Shown here one piece after another: positions 44,055 through 53,620 of a stretch of 64,000 bases of DNA. The DNA comes from Ornithinibacillus massiliensis (GTDB lineage Bacteria > Bacillota > Bacilli > Bacillales > Amphibacillaceae), in assembly GCF_018310345.1 (NCBI RefSeq), contig NZ_JAGXBY010000005.1:186001-250000 (forward strand), read 5' to 3'. A program made the translations under genes and the position numbers. How positions within the stretch are numbered: position 1 is the stretch's first letter; every line of letters begins with the position of its first letter. The notes beneath the pieces are model-generated. The model had not been told where the DNA came from. It saw nothing but the letters and a program-made list of their open reading frames with translations, and did no database searches.

Positions 44055-44726
44055 ATGATATTAGAAGCGAAGGACTTAAATTATTATTATCAAGATGGAG
44101 ACATGCGTCGTTATATATTAAAAGATACATCTGTCTCTTTCGAAAAGGGTAAGTTTTATACGATTTTAGGGCAGTCTGGTTCAGGTAAAACCACCTTACT
44201 ATCATTACTCAGTGCCTTGGATTCTCCGCATAGTGGGTCCGTATTATTTAACGAAGAGGACATTAAAAAAATTGGCTACGAAAAGTATCGCCGTAATAAC
44301 ATCGGGATTATTTTTCAAAGCTACAATTTAATCCCGACTTTTACAGCGGTGGAGAATGTTCTGATTCCAATGTCGATTACGGAAAATGAAGTTCCAGAAG
44401 ACGCAAAGACAGTGGCTTATAATTTACTAGATTACATCGGTATTGTAAAAAGCAAAGCAGATCGTCGCGTTAATAAACTTTCTGGGGGAGAACAGCAGCG
44501 TGTAGCTATTGCTCGTGCACTGGCCACAAACGTGGAATTAATTCTTGCTGATGAGCCTACAGGAAACCTTGATGAAGAGATGGAGCAGGAGATTATTGAT
44601 ATCTTTATAAAATTGGCACATGAACATGGGAAATGTGTCATTGTGGTTACACACTCCAATGAAATTGCTAAGCAGTCTGATCAGGCTTTTCATTTGAGGA
44701 AGGGTGTACTATCTTCCTATGAGTGA
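44055..44726 (+). CDS. ABC transporter ATP-binding protein (MacB/LolD type)
   Basis: A 223-residue ATPase partner of the preceding permease. It has Walker A GQSGSGKTT, Q-loop IIFQSYNLIPTFT, signature [15 protein letters not shown], Walker B LILADEPTGNLDEE and H-loop VVTHSNEIA. The GEQQ signature is typical of the LolD/MacB/SalX group that moves or senses envelope compounds instead of importing solutes. It overlaps the PASTA gene by 8 bp. Confidence 0.9.
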   Translation: MILEAKDLNYYYQDGDMRRYILKDTSVSFEKGKFYTILGQSGSGKTTLLSLLSALDSPHSGSVLFNEEDIKKIGYEKYRRNNIGIIFQSYNLIPTFTAVENVLIPMSITENEVPEDAKTVAYNLLDYIGIVKSKADRRVNKLSGGEQQRVAIARALATNVELILADEPTGNLDEEMEQEIIDIFIKLAHEHGKCVIVVTHSNEIAKQSDQAFHLRKGVLSSYE

Positions 44727-46227
44727 CTTCTTATCAAAATTTAACAAAGATAAATATGATGATTTGGTGAATGAAAAAGAAGATAAAAAAATAACCGAAG
44801 AGCAAGAAAAGGAAGAGGAGACTCTGCCAGAACTAGAATCAGAACCACAGCAGAAGCAGGAAGAACAAGCCTCTGCTGTGGAATCGGAAGAAACAGTGCC
44901 TGATCATGGTGCCCTGCTTAATTCGGGCCCTTTATCTTCTAGAAGCGTTAGACGACAGGATGCGGAAGAAGATGTTGAGATTGATCTAGACTATGCTAGG
45001 AAAAAAAGACTTCGGATGTGGCTAATTATTTCAGGATCTGTCTTAGCTTGTATAGTAATTTTCTTCGTATATTATATGCTCGTCCATGTGAAGGTGGAAG
45101 ATTTTGTGGACAAGCCTGTTTCAGATGCTCGCACTTGGGCGAAAGAAAATGATGTAGAAATTGAATTAACACAAGAATATAGTATGGAACATGATGCAAA
45201 TAAGATTATTTCACAGAGTGTATCTGCTGGTGACAAAATTAGAAAAGGGAAGACGCTCCAATTAACTAGTAGTTTAGGTCCGGATCCAGAAGAGGTTATT
45301 CCGCTTCCTGACTTTTCAGTAATGAGTCAAGAGGAAGCCAGGAATTGGATTGATGAAAACAAAGCGGAAAATCTGCAGATGGTCACAGAGTATAGTGATG
45401 ATTTGGAAGAAGGCGAATTTATTAAGCTAACCATTAAGGATAGTGAAATTGATCCATCAGAATATATGCGTAAAGACAGTGCTGCCGTCTACTATTCTAA
45501 GGGGAAAGAAGTCTTCGAAAAGAATATCACCATACCGAACTTTACGGGAGCTACTAAAGAAGAAGTGGAAAAATGGGCAGAAGCCAATGAAATTGATATG
45601 ACATATGAAGAAGCAGACTCTGATAGTGTTGAAGCAGGAATAATTATTAGCCAAAGCGAAGACCCAGAGGAAAAAATTGCTAAAAGAGATAAAATGAAAG
45701 TAGTTGTATCGGCAGGTAAAGCCACAGTAGTTCCTAATTTTGGAGAAGTGACTGCGGACGAAGCTGCTACCAATTACCCGGATCTAGAGGTGACAGTGAA
45801 ACAAGTCTTTAACGAAGAGGTTTCTTATGGAAGACTAATTTCACAGTCTGTTAAAGCAGATACAAAATTAACGGATAAAGATAATAAAAATGTTACGGTT
45901 ACTTATTCATTAGGAAAACCGTATTTGGGTGATTTTCGTGGACAATCAGAAGGTGATTTGCCAAGGTTGTTTTTTGACGAATATCAATCAAAAGGCGCTG
46001 ATATTAAATATATTGTTAAGTATGTCTATGCCCCGGAAGTAAAGGGGACTGTGGTAGGTATGAGTAAATTTAATGAATTCGTGCCGATGACATATACAGT
46101 GGAGATACGTGTTAGCAATAATGCTTCAGCCCCGCCTAATACAGACTTTTTCGGGAATGACCCAGAAGGTCCTATAGAAGATCCGCCTTTGGAAGAAGGG
46201 GATAATATTGAGATTGATGATAAGTAA
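44719..46227 (+). CDS. Membrane-anchored PASTA-domain protein
   Basis: A 502-residue protein from ATG 44719. Residues 1-98 are an acidic, low-complexity cytoplasmic region, 100-122 a single helix (MWLIISGSVLACIVIFFVYYMLV), and the extracytoplasmic part carries about four PASTA-like modules (VEDFVDKPVSDARTWAKENDVEIEL, DFSVMSQEEARNWIDENKAENL, IPNFTGATKEEVEKWAEANEID, VPNFGEVTADEAATNYPDL). PASTA modules bind peptidoglycan or muropeptides and normally sit on Ser/Thr kinases or PBPs; here there is no kinase or transpeptidase domain. It is coupled to an FtsX-type ABC system. A GTG at 44704 nearer an AGGAAGG is an alternative start. Confidence 0.84.
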   Translation: MSDFLSKFNKDKYDDLVNEKEDKKITEEQEKEEETLPELESEPQQKQEEQASAVESEETVPDHGALLNSGPLSSRSVRRQDAEEDVEIDLDYARKKRLRMWLIISGSVLACIVIFFVYYMLVHVKVEDFVDKPVSDARTWAKENDVEIELTQEYSMEHDANKIISQSVSAGDKIRKGKTLQLTSSLGPDPEEVIPLPDFSVMSQEEARNWIDENKAENLQMVTEYSDDLEEGEFIKLTIKDSEIDPSEYMRKDSAAVYYSKGKEVFEKNITIPNFTGATKEEVEKWAEANEIDMTYEEADSDSVEAGIIISQSEDPEEKIAKRDKMKVVVSAGKATVVPNFGEVTADEAATNYPDLEVTVKQVFNEEVSYGRLISQSVKADTKLTDKDNKNVTVTYSLGKPYLGDFRGQSEGDLPRLFFDEYQSKGADIKYIVKYVYAPEVKGTVVGMSKFNEFVPMTYTVEIRVSNNASAPPNTDFFGNDPEGPIEDPPLEEGDNIEIDDK

Positions 46228-46249
46228 TAAAGATTGGATTCGATGGAAG

Positions 46250-46277
46250 AGCTGCCTGTAATCAAAGGCAGCTTTTT
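46250..46277 (+). terminator. Intrinsic terminator of the ABC-PASTA operon
   Basis: AGCTGCCT (46250-46257) pairs with AGGCAGCT (46266-46273), followed by T to 46277. Confidence 0.85.
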
Positions 46278-46430
46278 CATTTAATGGAAATTATACTTGC
46301 ATTGCAATATATTTTCTCAATATTATGAAGGTTATTTTTCTCAATTTATGTATACAAAAATAAAGTACCGAAAATAGTATATAACAATTAGGTTGAGAAA
46401 AACTTGACACAAACATTTTCTCCTGAAAAC

Positions 46431-46459
46431 TTGACTTTCTACAAATGGCAACTTATATT
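46431..46459 (+). promoter_or_regulatory. Sigma-A-type promoter of proS
   Basis: TTGACT (46431-46436) and TATATT (46454-46459) with a 17-nt spacer, just before the T-box leader. Confidence 0.6.
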
Positions 46460-46465
46460 AAACTT

Positions 46466-46727
46466 AATATCAAAATATCTAGAAACGTTGATAAGGATTA
46501 GTACAATTTAGACTGTCTATTCAGAGAGGGAATGGTTGGTGAGAATTCCCATAGACGTAAATTGGAACCTGCCTTGGAGTTCGCCTTCAGAAGAGAATGA
46601 CCCAAGAAGAAGTGCGCGGTCCTTGACCGTTATCAAGCTAAGTGTGCTTTCTACTTATCGTAAGTATGAAGTAAACAAGGGTGGTACCACCAAGCCTCGG
46701 TCCCTTATACGGATAGAGGTTTTTTTG
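46466..46727 (+). promoter_or_regulatory. Proline T-box riboswitch controlling proS
   Basis: A classical T-box leader. Stem I contains GAAACGTTGATAAGGA and GAGAGGGAATGGTTGGTG (around 46523-46540). The putative specifier is CCT (Pro) in GGAACCTGCC near 46566-46568. The T-box bulge AGGGTGGTACCACC (46678-46691) carries TGGT, whose last base fits the A discriminator of tRNA-Pro. The terminator stem is 46695-46703 with 46711-46719 and seven T. Uncharged tRNA-Pro should favour read-through into proS. Downstream bases to 46935 hold only the ribosome site that I can see. Confidence 0.92.
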
Positions 46728-46935
46728 TGTTTATAAAAATTTTCTCATGTAGTTGATTTACGTAGACTAGTAAGAGAATTAACATTGGTGCGACCTCTCT
46801 ATGTCTTTGTAACGTTTATCCTAGATTTTTCTTCGGAAAGTGATAAGTAAAAGAGCCTGGATCACCATCCGTCCGTTGATTAAGCTAAGAAGCTATCTTT
46901 TATAAGAAATACTATAAATAAAACGAGGTGTTATT

Positions 46936-48375
46936 ATGGGTAAGAAAAACAAAGCGTTTGTAGAGAAAATTACCGCTATGGAAGACGACTTTGCACAGTG
47001 GTATACAGATGTTGTAAAACAAGCTGAGCTAGTAGACTATGGTCAAGTTAGGGGAACGATGATCATCAAGCCATATGGCTATGCAATTTGGGAGAACATC
47101 AAAGACGAATTAGACCGCATGATTAAAGCAACAGGTCACTCAAATGTTGCCTTCCCACTATTCATTCCAGAAAGCCTACTTCAAAAAGAGAAAGACCATG
47201 TTGAAGGTTTTGCTCCAGAGGTTGCATGGGTAACCCATGGTGGAGATGAAGAATTAGTAGAAAAAATCGCAGTACGTCCAACTTCAGAAGTACTTTTCTG
47301 TGACTACTACGCTAAAAACATTCACTCCTATCGTGATCTACCGAAACTGTACAACCAATGGGGGAATGTCGTACGTTGGGAAAAGACAACACGCCCATTC
47401 TTACGTTCATCTGAATTTCATTGGCAAGAAGGTCATACAGCACATGCGACAGATGCAGATGCTTCACAAGAAACAGATCGCATGTTAGAGGTATATGCTG
47501 ATTTAGTAGAAAAGTACCTCGCAATTCCAGTCCTACGTGGACGTAAAACCGATAAGGAAAAATTCGCCGGTGCAAAATATACATTAACCATTGAAGCACT
47601 CATGCATGATGGGAAAGCCCTACAATCTGGAACTTCTCACCACTTTGGTTCAGGCTTTGCTGAAGCATTCAATATTACCTATTTAGATGAAAATGGAAAG
47701 AGCCAATATGTCCACCAAACCTCTTGGGGTCTTTCAACACGTATTATGGGTGCGTTAATTATGGTTCACGGCGATAATCGTGGTTTAGTCGTTCCGCCAA
47801 GAATCGCACCAACTCAAGCAATGATCGTTCCAATTGCTCAGCATAAAGAAGGCGTATTAGATAAAGCATACGATTTACGAGATCAACTACAATCGATTCT
47901 ACGAGTAGATATTGATGCAAGTGATAAAATGCCTGGTTGGAAGTTTAATGAGTATGAAATGAAAGGAATCCCAGTTCGTATTGAAATGGGTCCAAAAGAT
48001 ATAGAAAAAGAGCAAGTGGTTCTAGTTCGTCGTGATACAGGCGAAAAAGAATTTGTCGCTCTAAATGAATTAGAAAGCCGTTTACCAGCATTGCTTGAAG
48101 AAATCCAACAAAATCTTTACGATAAAGCACTAGCACATCGTAATGAAAAGACTACGGTCGCAACCACAATGGATGAATTCAAACAAACGCTTGATGAAAA
48201 AGGTGGATTTATCAAAGCAATGTGGTGTGGAGACGTTGCATGCGAAGAAAAAATTAAAGAAGAAACAACTGCGACATCCCGCTGTATTCCGTTTGAAGCA
48301 GAAAAAGTTGCAGATACATGTGTATGCTGTGGTAAAGAAGCCAAAGAAATGGTGTATTGGGCAAAAGCATATTAA
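46936..48375 (+). CDS. proS: Proline--tRNA ligase, archaeal/eukaryote-like type
   Basis: A class II aminoacyl-tRNA synthetase of 479 residues. Its size, the missing editing insertion and the C-terminal cysteine-bearing domain ([12 protein letters not shown] to [20 protein letters not shown]) mark it as the short archaeal-like ProS, not the roughly 565-residue bacterial form. Core motifs are [94 protein letters not shown] and [10 protein letters not shown]. The gene has its own promoter, T-box and terminator, so it is amino-acid responsive. A second bacterial-type proS may exist elsewhere; that is not visible here. Confidence 0.94.
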   Translation: MGKKNKAFVEKITAMEDDFAQWYTDVVKQAELVDYGQVRGTMIIKPYGYAIWENIKDELDRMIKATGHSNVAFPLFIPESLLQKEKDHVEGFAPEVAWVTHGGDEELVEKIAVRPTSEVLFCDYYAKNIHSYRDLPKLYNQWGNVVRWEKTTRPFLRSSEFHWQEGHTAHATDADASQETDRMLEVYADLVEKYLAIPVLRGRKTDKEKFAGAKYTLTIEALMHDGKALQSGTSHHFGSGFAEAFNITYLDENGKSQYVHQTSWGLSTRIMGALIMVHGDNRGLVVPPRIAPTQAMIVPIAQHKEGVLDKAYDLRDQLQSILRVDIDASDKMPGWKFNEYEMKGIPVRIEMGPKDIEKEQVVLVRRDTGEKEFVALNELESRLPALLEEIQQNLYDKALAHRNEKTTVATTMDEFKQTLDEKGGFIKAMWCGDVACEEKIKEETTATSRCIPFEAEKVADTCVCCGKEAKEMVYWAKAY

Positions 48376-48384
48376 TAATAGTGC

Positions 48385-48416
48385 AAGGGCTTGGGAGAAT
48401 TCCCAGGCCCTTTTTT
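48385..48416 (+). terminator. Intrinsic terminator of proS
   Basis: AAGGGCTTGGGA (48385-48396) pairs with TCCCAGGCCCTT (48401-48412) across a 4-nt loop, followed by T to 48416. Confidence 0.9.
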
Positions 48417-48564
48417 GACGGATAGGAAAGCATAGAATAGGAATCTTTCCCGCCAGAATGCGGAAAGTCTATTCTCTATGGGACGAGCGGGGATGATGGT
48501 AGTTTTGTTATTAGAAGCAGCGAGAGAGCCTCTGTGACTTAGATGAGGGAGAAAAGCAGTAAAA

Positions 48565-49316
48565 GGTGACAGAGTGTTCATCTCAGTGACTTAAATGAGG
48601 AAGGAAAGGGGAAAAAGGTAACAGAGGGTTCATCTCAGTGACTTAAATGAGGAAGGAAAGGGGAAAAAGGTAACAGAGGAGTCATCTCAGTGACCTAGAT
48701 GAGGAAAGAAGGAAGAAAAAGGTGACAGAGGAGAAGTCTCAGTGACCAAAATGAGGAGGGAAAGGGGAAAAAGGTAACAGAGGAGTCATCTCAGTGACCT
48801 AGATGAGGAGGGAAAGCGGAAAAAGGTAACAGAGGAGTCATCTCAGTGACCTAGATGAGGAAAGAAAGCAGAAAAAGGTAACAGAGGAGTCATCTCAGTG
48901 ACCAAAATGAGGAGGGAAAGCGGAAAAAGGTAACAGAGGAGTCATCTCAGTGACCTAGATGAGGAAGAAAAGCGGGAAAAGGTAACCGAGTGTACGTCTC
49001 AATGACCAAAATGAGGAAGGAAAGCAGAAAAAGGTAACAGAGGGTTCATCTCAGTGCCCTAAATGAAGAAGAAAAGCGTGAAAAGGTAACAGAGGGGTTA
49101 TCTCAGTGCCCAAAATGAGGAAGGAAAGCAGAAAAAGGTAACAGAGGGGTTATCTCAGTGCCCTAAATGAAGAAGAAAAGCGTGAAAAGGTAACAGAGGG
49201 GTTATCTCAGTGCCCTAAATGAGGAGGAAAAGCAGAAAAAGGTAACAGAGGGATTATCTCAGTGACCTAAATGAGGAGGAAAAGCAGAAAAGGTAACAGA
49301 AGGAGCATCTGTTACC
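48565..49316. repeat. Intergenic tandem repeat array, 52-bp unit, about 14.5 copies
   Basis: Units begin GGTAACAGAG (rarely GGTGACAGAG or GGTAACCGAG) at 48565, 48617, 48669, 48721, 48773, 48825, 48877, 48929, 48981, 49033, 49085, 49137, 49189, 49241 and 49292. The period is 52 bp in 13 of 14 steps. Each unit continues with a spacer, then CTCAGTGACC or CTCAGTGCCC, then ATGAGGAAGGAAAGC, then AGAAAAA. GTAACAGAG and CTCAGTGAC form an imperfect inverted repeat within the unit (7 of 9 pairs). The last unit ends in a true hairpin, GGTAACAGA (49292-49300) with TCTGTTACC (49308-49316). It follows the proS terminator. No long frame is open. It is the same family as the array at 4088. Confidence 0.93.
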
Positions 49317-49380
49317 CAATTGAGCAAGGAAATCCCCTCCCTTTTTAACTAATTGGAAATGATCTGCAAGCATAAGAACA

Positions 49381-49421
49381 AAAAAACCACATTCGCTAGA
49401 TACGAGCAAATGTGGGTTTTT
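49381..49421. terminator. Stem-loop after the repeat array, probable terminator
   Basis: AAAAACCACATT near 49382-49393 pairs with AATGTGGGTTTTT near 49409-49421 with GC/GC inside the loop. T-rich and A-rich arms allow use on either strand. The gap from here to the M20 gene (49422-49624) has no gene that I can see. Confidence 0.6.
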
Positions 49422-49624
49422 ACTTTACTAACTTGATAAATTGGTGATCTTCTACTACCCTTCTATTCTAGTAAGTAACAGAAGATTTCTCCGTTTAACC
49501 ATACGAAATTTTATCTCCTTGTGTATACAAACACTAGATATTTCAAAAAAGTATTGAATAAAAATCAATAAAGTGGTATAAATATACATATTAATTAATA
49601 ATAATACACAAAGGTGAATGAGAC

Positions 49625-50782
49625 ATGAAACAATTATTGAAGGATGAACTCCAAGGTATTGAACAAGATTTATGGGATATTTGTAAGCAAATGTATGATC
49701 ATCCAGAGTTAGGTGATCAAGAGTATGAATCTATGAAACTTCTAACCTCTCTATTGGAGAAACATAGTTTTTCTATTGAAACAGGAATTGTTGGACGACC
49801 AACTGCTTTTAAGGCGGAATATACAAGTGGAAAGCCTGGTCCGAAAATTGCCTACCTTGCTGAATATGATGCACTTCCGGGGGTTGGTCATGGCTGTGGG
49901 CATAATTTAATCGGGACGATGAGTGTTGGAGCAGGAATCACGCTTAGTAAAGTGATTCAGGAAATCGGAGGAAGTGTGGTTGTTCTTGGTACACCAGCAG
50001 AAGAAACAAATGGTGCTAAAGTACCGATGAGTGAGCAAGGAGTATTTGACGATATGGATGTTGCGATGATATTACATCCTAGTGATCAGTCCTATGTTAG
50101 TGGAGAGTCCCTTGCCATGGATGCAATTCAATTTGCGTATTCTGGAAAAGCCTCTCATGCAGCGGCATCCCCAGAGAAAGGGATTAATGCGCTAGATAGT
50201 GTTATTCAATTGTTCAACGGTATAAATGCTTTAAGGGAACACCTTCCGACTGATGTACGTATCCATGGCGTTATAACAGAGGGAGGAAAAGCGGCAAATG
50301 TCGTTCCTGATTATGCGGTGGCACAATTTTATATTCGAGCAAAAGCACGTTCTTATTTAAATGAAGTAGTGGAAAAGGTTAAGAATATAGCCACCGGTGC
50401 AGCGCTAATGGCAGGAACGACTTTGGAGATATCTAATTATGAACTTAGTTATGACGATATGATTACAAACCAGTCTTTATCAGATGCTTTTACAAAAAAC
50501 TTAGCACAAACTAGTGATTTACCTATACTAGCAGCCAAGCAATCGTACGGTTCGATTGATATGGGCAATGTGAGTCAGGTTGTTCCTGCTATACATCCTT
50601 ATATCGGGTTAAATAAGCCTGGTCTAGTTGCACATACAAAGCAATTTGCCGAGCAAACGATAACAGAGGATGGGTACAAAACTCTTAAATCTGGTGCATT
50701 GGCACTGGCTGGAACAGGGTTTGATATTATTACCAATAAAGATTTACTAGAGTCAATCAAGAGTGAATTTGAAACAAGGTGA
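49625..50782 (+). CDS. M20-family amidohydrolase (ACY1-like/PepD-type)
   Basis: A 385-residue metal-dependent peptidase or N-acyl-amino-acid amidohydrolase. The M20 motifs are present: EYDALPGVGHGCGHN at about 80-94 with metal His and Asp, GTPAEETNGAK at about 122-132 with the catalytic Glu pair, and the lid domain segment YSGKASHAAASPEKGINALD. It lies 63 bp before an amino-acid ABC transporter on the same strand, so its product, a free amino acid or small acyl-amino acid, may be related to the transported solute. The exact substrate is unknown. Confidence 0.86.
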   Translation: MKQLLKDELQGIEQDLWDICKQMYDHPELGDQEYESMKLLTSLLEKHSFSIETGIVGRPTAFKAEYTSGKPGPKIAYLAEYDALPGVGHGCGHNLIGTMSVGAGITLSKVIQEIGGSVVVLGTPAEETNGAKVPMSEQGVFDDMDVAMILHPSDQSYVSGESLAMDAIQFAYSGKASHAAASPEKGINALDSVIQLFNGINALREHLPTDVRIHGVITEGGKAANVVPDYAVAQFYIRAKARSYLNEVVEKVKNIATGAALMAGTTLEISNYELSYDDMITNQSLSDAFTKNLAQTSDLPILAAKQSYGSIDMGNVSQVVPAIHPYIGLNKPGLVAHTKQFAEQTITEDGYKTLKSGALALAGTGFDIITNKDLLESIKSEFETR

Positions 50783-50845
50783 TTTTTTATACGTACTTAT
50801 GCATAATTAATCAATATTATCAATGTTTATAAAGGGAGAGAATTC

Positions 50846-51616
50846 ATGATGAAAAAAACACTACTTACTTTGGTGGGAATTGTACTACTTACCTTCTTAG
50901 CTGCTTGTAACGCAGGAGAAGCGAGCTCTACTAATAAAGAGGAGAAAAAGGTATTGAAAATGGCTACATCTGCAGATTTTCCACCATTTGAATCCTATGA
51001 CGAACAAGGTAATTTTACGGGCTTTGATGTGGAATTAGCGCAGGCTATTGCAGATGAATTAGGTTATGAATTAAAGATTCAAGATATGGATTTTGATGGG
51101 TTGATTGGTTCCCTGCAAGCAAAACGTGTGGACATCGTACTTGCTGGCATGAGTGCAACAGAGGAGAGACGGGAGAATGTTGATTTTTCTGAACCGTATC
51201 ATCGTTCAGGGGAAATGTTTATAGCAAAAGCAGATCAGCAAATGGAAGACCTTTCTAACTTAGAAGGAAAAGTAGTAGGTGTGCAGTTAGGGACGATTCA
51301 AGAAGAGGGTGCTGAAAAATTAGCGGAGGAATACGGGTTTGAAGTGAAAAAAGTAGATAGTGCCAATATTTTAGTTCAGGAATTGAACTCTAATCGTATT
51401 GATGTGGCATATATGGATAAAACCGTAGCTACAGGATACATTACCTCTCAAGGCTTTACAGGATTTGATGACCCAACCACTAGTTCTCCAGGGATGGCAA
51501 TTGCTTTTCCAAAAGGGAGTGAGCTGGTAGAAGAGGTCAATGCCATTTTAAAACAGTTTGAAGAGGATGGAACACTAACAGCTTTAGAAGATAAATGGTT
51601 ATCTGAGTATAAGTAA
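50846..51616 (+). CDS. Polar amino-acid ABC transporter substrate-binding lipoprotein
   Basis: A 256-residue binding protein of the polar amino-acid family. The lipobox is LTFLAACNAG (Cys21). The fold starts KVLKMATSADFPPFESYDEQGNFTGFDVELAQAIADELGY and continues with DMDFDGLIGSLQAKRVDIVLAGMSATEERRENVDFSEPY, a layout close to the arginine-binding ArtP (YqiX) of B. subtilis, though specificity cannot be read with confidence. GGGAG lies about 7 nt before the ATG. It is first of a binding protein-permease-ATPase set. Confidence 0.88.
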   Translation: MMKKTLLTLVGIVLLTFLAACNAGEASSTNKEEKKVLKMATSADFPPFESYDEQGNFTGFDVELAQAIADELGYELKIQDMDFDGLIGSLQAKRVDIVLAGMSATEERRENVDFSEPYHRSGEMFIAKADQQMEDLSNLEGKVVGVQLGTIQEEGAEKLAEEYGFEVKKVDSANILVQELNSNRIDVAYMDKTVATGYITSQGFTGFDDPTTSSPGMAIAFPKGSELVEEVNAILKQFEEDGTLTALEDKWLSEYK

Positions 51617-51646
51617 TTTTACAGCGAGAGAGTGAGGTGTGAAGGC

Positions 51647-52306
51647 ATGAATTTGGACTTTAGCCAGATTGTGCCTTCAATTCCTTTTATTTTAGAAGGA
51701 ATTGGAGCAACATTAAAGTTTGTTAGTGTATCCATTATCGTTGGTTTCATACTAGGAACAATATTAGCTTTATTTAAAATTAGTAAAAAGAAATGGCTGA
51801 AATGGCCAGCGGATTGTTATACATCGATTTTTCGTGGGACGCCATTAATATTACAATTAATGATCATTCATTATGCTGTTCCACAATTATTTGCCTATGA
51901 TATACCAGTGTTTTTAAGTGCAGTGCTAGCATTCGGACTTAATTCTGCTGCGTATGTATCAGAAATTATCAGGGCAGGTATTATGGCTGTTGATAAAGGA
52001 CAAGTAGAGGCAGCGGAGGCGCTAGGTGTAGGGTTTAGACCAATGATGGTAAATATTATCCTTCCACAAGCAACCAAAAATATATTACCTGCATTAATGA
52101 ATGAGTTTATTACGTTAACGAAGGAATCGGCACTAGTTTCTACAATCGGTTATATGGATTTAATGCGACGAGCGGAGATTGTCGGAGCGCAACTTTATCG
52201 TAACTTTGAACCACTGTTAGTTGCTGGTCTTATTTATTGGGTCATGATATTTATCCTAACTAATATCGGTAGTTGGGTCGAACGGAGGATGAGGCAAAGT
52301 GATTAA
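51647..52306 (+). CDS. Polar amino-acid ABC transporter permease
   Basis: A 219-residue permease with about five helices ([35 protein letters not shown] and following). [23 protein letters not shown] and the EAA loop [45 protein letters not shown] are diagnostic for the HisMQ/ArtQ family. With one permease gene it should act as a homodimer. I start at ATG 51647 because GAGGTG lies about 7 nt upstream; the GTG at 51632 has none. It overlaps the ATPase gene by 8 bp. Confidence 0.9.
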   Translation: MNLDFSQIVPSIPFILEGIGATLKFVSVSIIVGFILGTILALFKISKKKWLKWPADCYTSIFRGTPLILQLMIIHYAVPQLFAYDIPVFLSAVLAFGLNSAAYVSEIIRAGIMAVDKGQVEAAEALGVGFRPMMVNIILPQATKNILPALMNEFITLTKESALVSTIGYMDLMRRAEIVGAQLYRNFEPLLVAGLIYWVMIFILTNIGSWVERRMRQSD

Positions 52307-53021
52307 GACAATCGATCTTACTAAATCATTTGGAGATAACCTAGTATTAAAAGACATTACTACTACGATTGATCAAGGAGAGGTTGTTGCTATAATTGGT
52401 CCTTCTGGTTCTGGTAAATCAACCTTTCTACGTTGCATCAATTTATTAGAGGACCCAACAGGTGGCTTTATTTGGATCAAGGATAAGGAATTAACCAAAC
52501 CTCAAGTGAATAAATTAGCGATAAGAAAAAATATTGGCATGGTATTTCAGCATTTTCATTTGTTTCCTCATATGACTGTATTAGAAAATGTTACGTATGC
52601 TCCAATAAAAGTAAAGCATATGAAAAAGGATCTAGCCGAGAAGCTTGCGAAGGAACTACTTGCAAAAGTTGGGTTAACTGAAAAAGTAAATGCCTATCCA
52701 AATCGTTTGTCAGGTGGACAAAAGCAGCGTGTAGCTATTGCAAGAGCTTTGGCGATGGATCCGGAAATTATGTTATTTGATGAACCCACTTCAGCGCTTG
52801 ATCCAGAAATGGTGAAGGAAGTATTAGACGTTATGAAGGACCTCGCACAAACCGGTATGACAATGGTTGTTGTCACACACGAAATGAATTTTGCCAAAGA
52901 AGTAGCGGATCGAATATTTTTTATGGATGAAGGTCAGATAGTAGAAGAAGGGAAGCCAAAGGATTTCTTTTCTAAGCCAAAGACAAAAAGAGCAGAAGAC
53001 TTTTTATCGAAAGTGCTTTAA
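52299..53021 (+). CDS. Polar amino-acid ABC transporter ATP-binding protein
   Basis: The ATPase of the preceding importer, 240 residues with a GTG start after GAGG-ATGAGG. It has Walker [11 protein letters not shown]-loop [12 protein letters not shown], signature [15 protein letters not shown], Walker [15 protein letters not shown] and H-loop VVTHEMNFA. It is of the GlnQ/ArtR/HisP group. A bidirectional terminator follows directly. Confidence 0.92.
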   Translation: MIKTIDLTKSFGDNLVLKDITTTIDQGEVVAIIGPSGSGKSTFLRCINLLEDPTGGFIWIKDKELTKPQVNKLAIRKNIGMVFQHFHLFPHMTVLENVTYAPIKVKHMKKDLAEKLAKELLAKVGLTEKVNAYPNRLSGGQKQRVAIARALAMDPEIMLFDEPTSALDPEMVKEVLDVMKDLAQTGMTMVVVTHEMNFAKEVADRIFFMDEGQIVEEGKPKDFFSKPKTKRAEDFLSKVL

Positions 53022-53054
53022 AAAACGCGGGCGAGCAAGTCTCACCCGCGTTTT
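53022..53054. terminator. Bidirectional terminator between the ABC transporter and the glutathione peroxidase gene
   Basis: AAAACGCGGG (53022-53031) pairs with CCCGCGTTTT (53045-53054), with an inner GAG/CTC. Convergent genes end on either side. Confidence 0.9.
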
Positions 53055-53055
53055 A

Positions 53056-53532
53056 TTATCCTAATAACTTAACAACGTCTTTCTCTATTTTATCGGGTGT
53101 TGTTTGTGGGGCAAAGCGTTTTGCGACATTGCCATTTTGATCGACTAAGAATTTAGTAAAATTCCATTTAATATCTTCCGACAAAAAGCCCTTTGCCTCG
53201 CTTGTTAAATGTTTAAACAATGGATGCGCATCTGGACCCTTTACATTGATTTTCTCAAACATTTGGAATGTAACCCCATAGTTCATTTTGCAAACCTCTG
53301 CTATTTCCTCTCCTGAGCCTGGCTCTTGATTACCAAATTGGTCACAAGGAAAGCCGAGAATTTCCAAACCTTTATTCTGATAGGTTTTATATAGTCTTTG
53401 TAGTCCTTCAAATTGAGGAGTAAATCCACATTTACTTGCGGTATTCACTATCAGTAAAACTTTACCTTTATAATCACTTAGATTCTTAGTTGCACCTTGC
53501 AATGTAACTGCGGAAAATTCATATATACTCAT
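53056..53532 (-). CDS. bsaA: Glutathione peroxidase-family thiol peroxidase
   Basis: A non-selenium thiol peroxidase of 158 residues. The peroxidatic Cys35 is in [16 protein letters not shown]. The Gln of [13 protein letters not shown] and the Trp and Asn of [11 protein letters not shown] complete the family's active site. [13 protein letters not shown] is also typical. In Firmicutes such enzymes usually draw electrons from thioredoxin, not glutathione. The symbol follows the B. subtilis homologue name. It is monocistronic, ahead of trhO in reverse order on the minus strand. Confidence 0.9.
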   Translation of the reverse strand: MSIYEFSAVTLQGATKNLSDYKGKVLLIVNTASKCGFTPQFEGLQRLYKTYQNKGLEILGFPCDQFGNQEPGSGEEIAEVCKMNYGVTFQMFEKINVKGPDAHPLFKHLTSEAKGFLSEDIKWNFTKFLVDQNGNVAKRFAPQTTPDKIEKDVVKLLG

Positions 53533-53581
53533 GGTATAATTCCCCTCCTTAAATTCATCATAGCAAATGGATGGGATTAAT

Positions 53582-53614
53582 AAAAATAAAAAAGACGACC
53601 ATTGGCCGTCTTTT
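53582..53614 (-). terminator. Intrinsic terminator of trhO
   Basis: On the minus strand AAAAGACGGCC (53614-53604) pairs with GGTCGTCTTTT (53600-53590) with one G-U pair, a 3-nt loop, then a T-rich tail. Confidence 0.85.
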
Positions 53615-53620
53615 CACCAC

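Noticed and set aside
46536..46736. 66-codon frame inside the proS leader
   Set aside because: It runs through the T-box and its terminator, whose conserved bases explain the sequence better.
48143..48418. Frame overlapping the proS 3' end
   Set aside because: It lies in another frame of proS and runs into the proS terminator; its lysine-rich product follows from proS codons.
48565..49316. CRISPR array
   Set aside because: The units are contiguous and similar along their full length, with no unique spacers, and there are no cas genes in the window.
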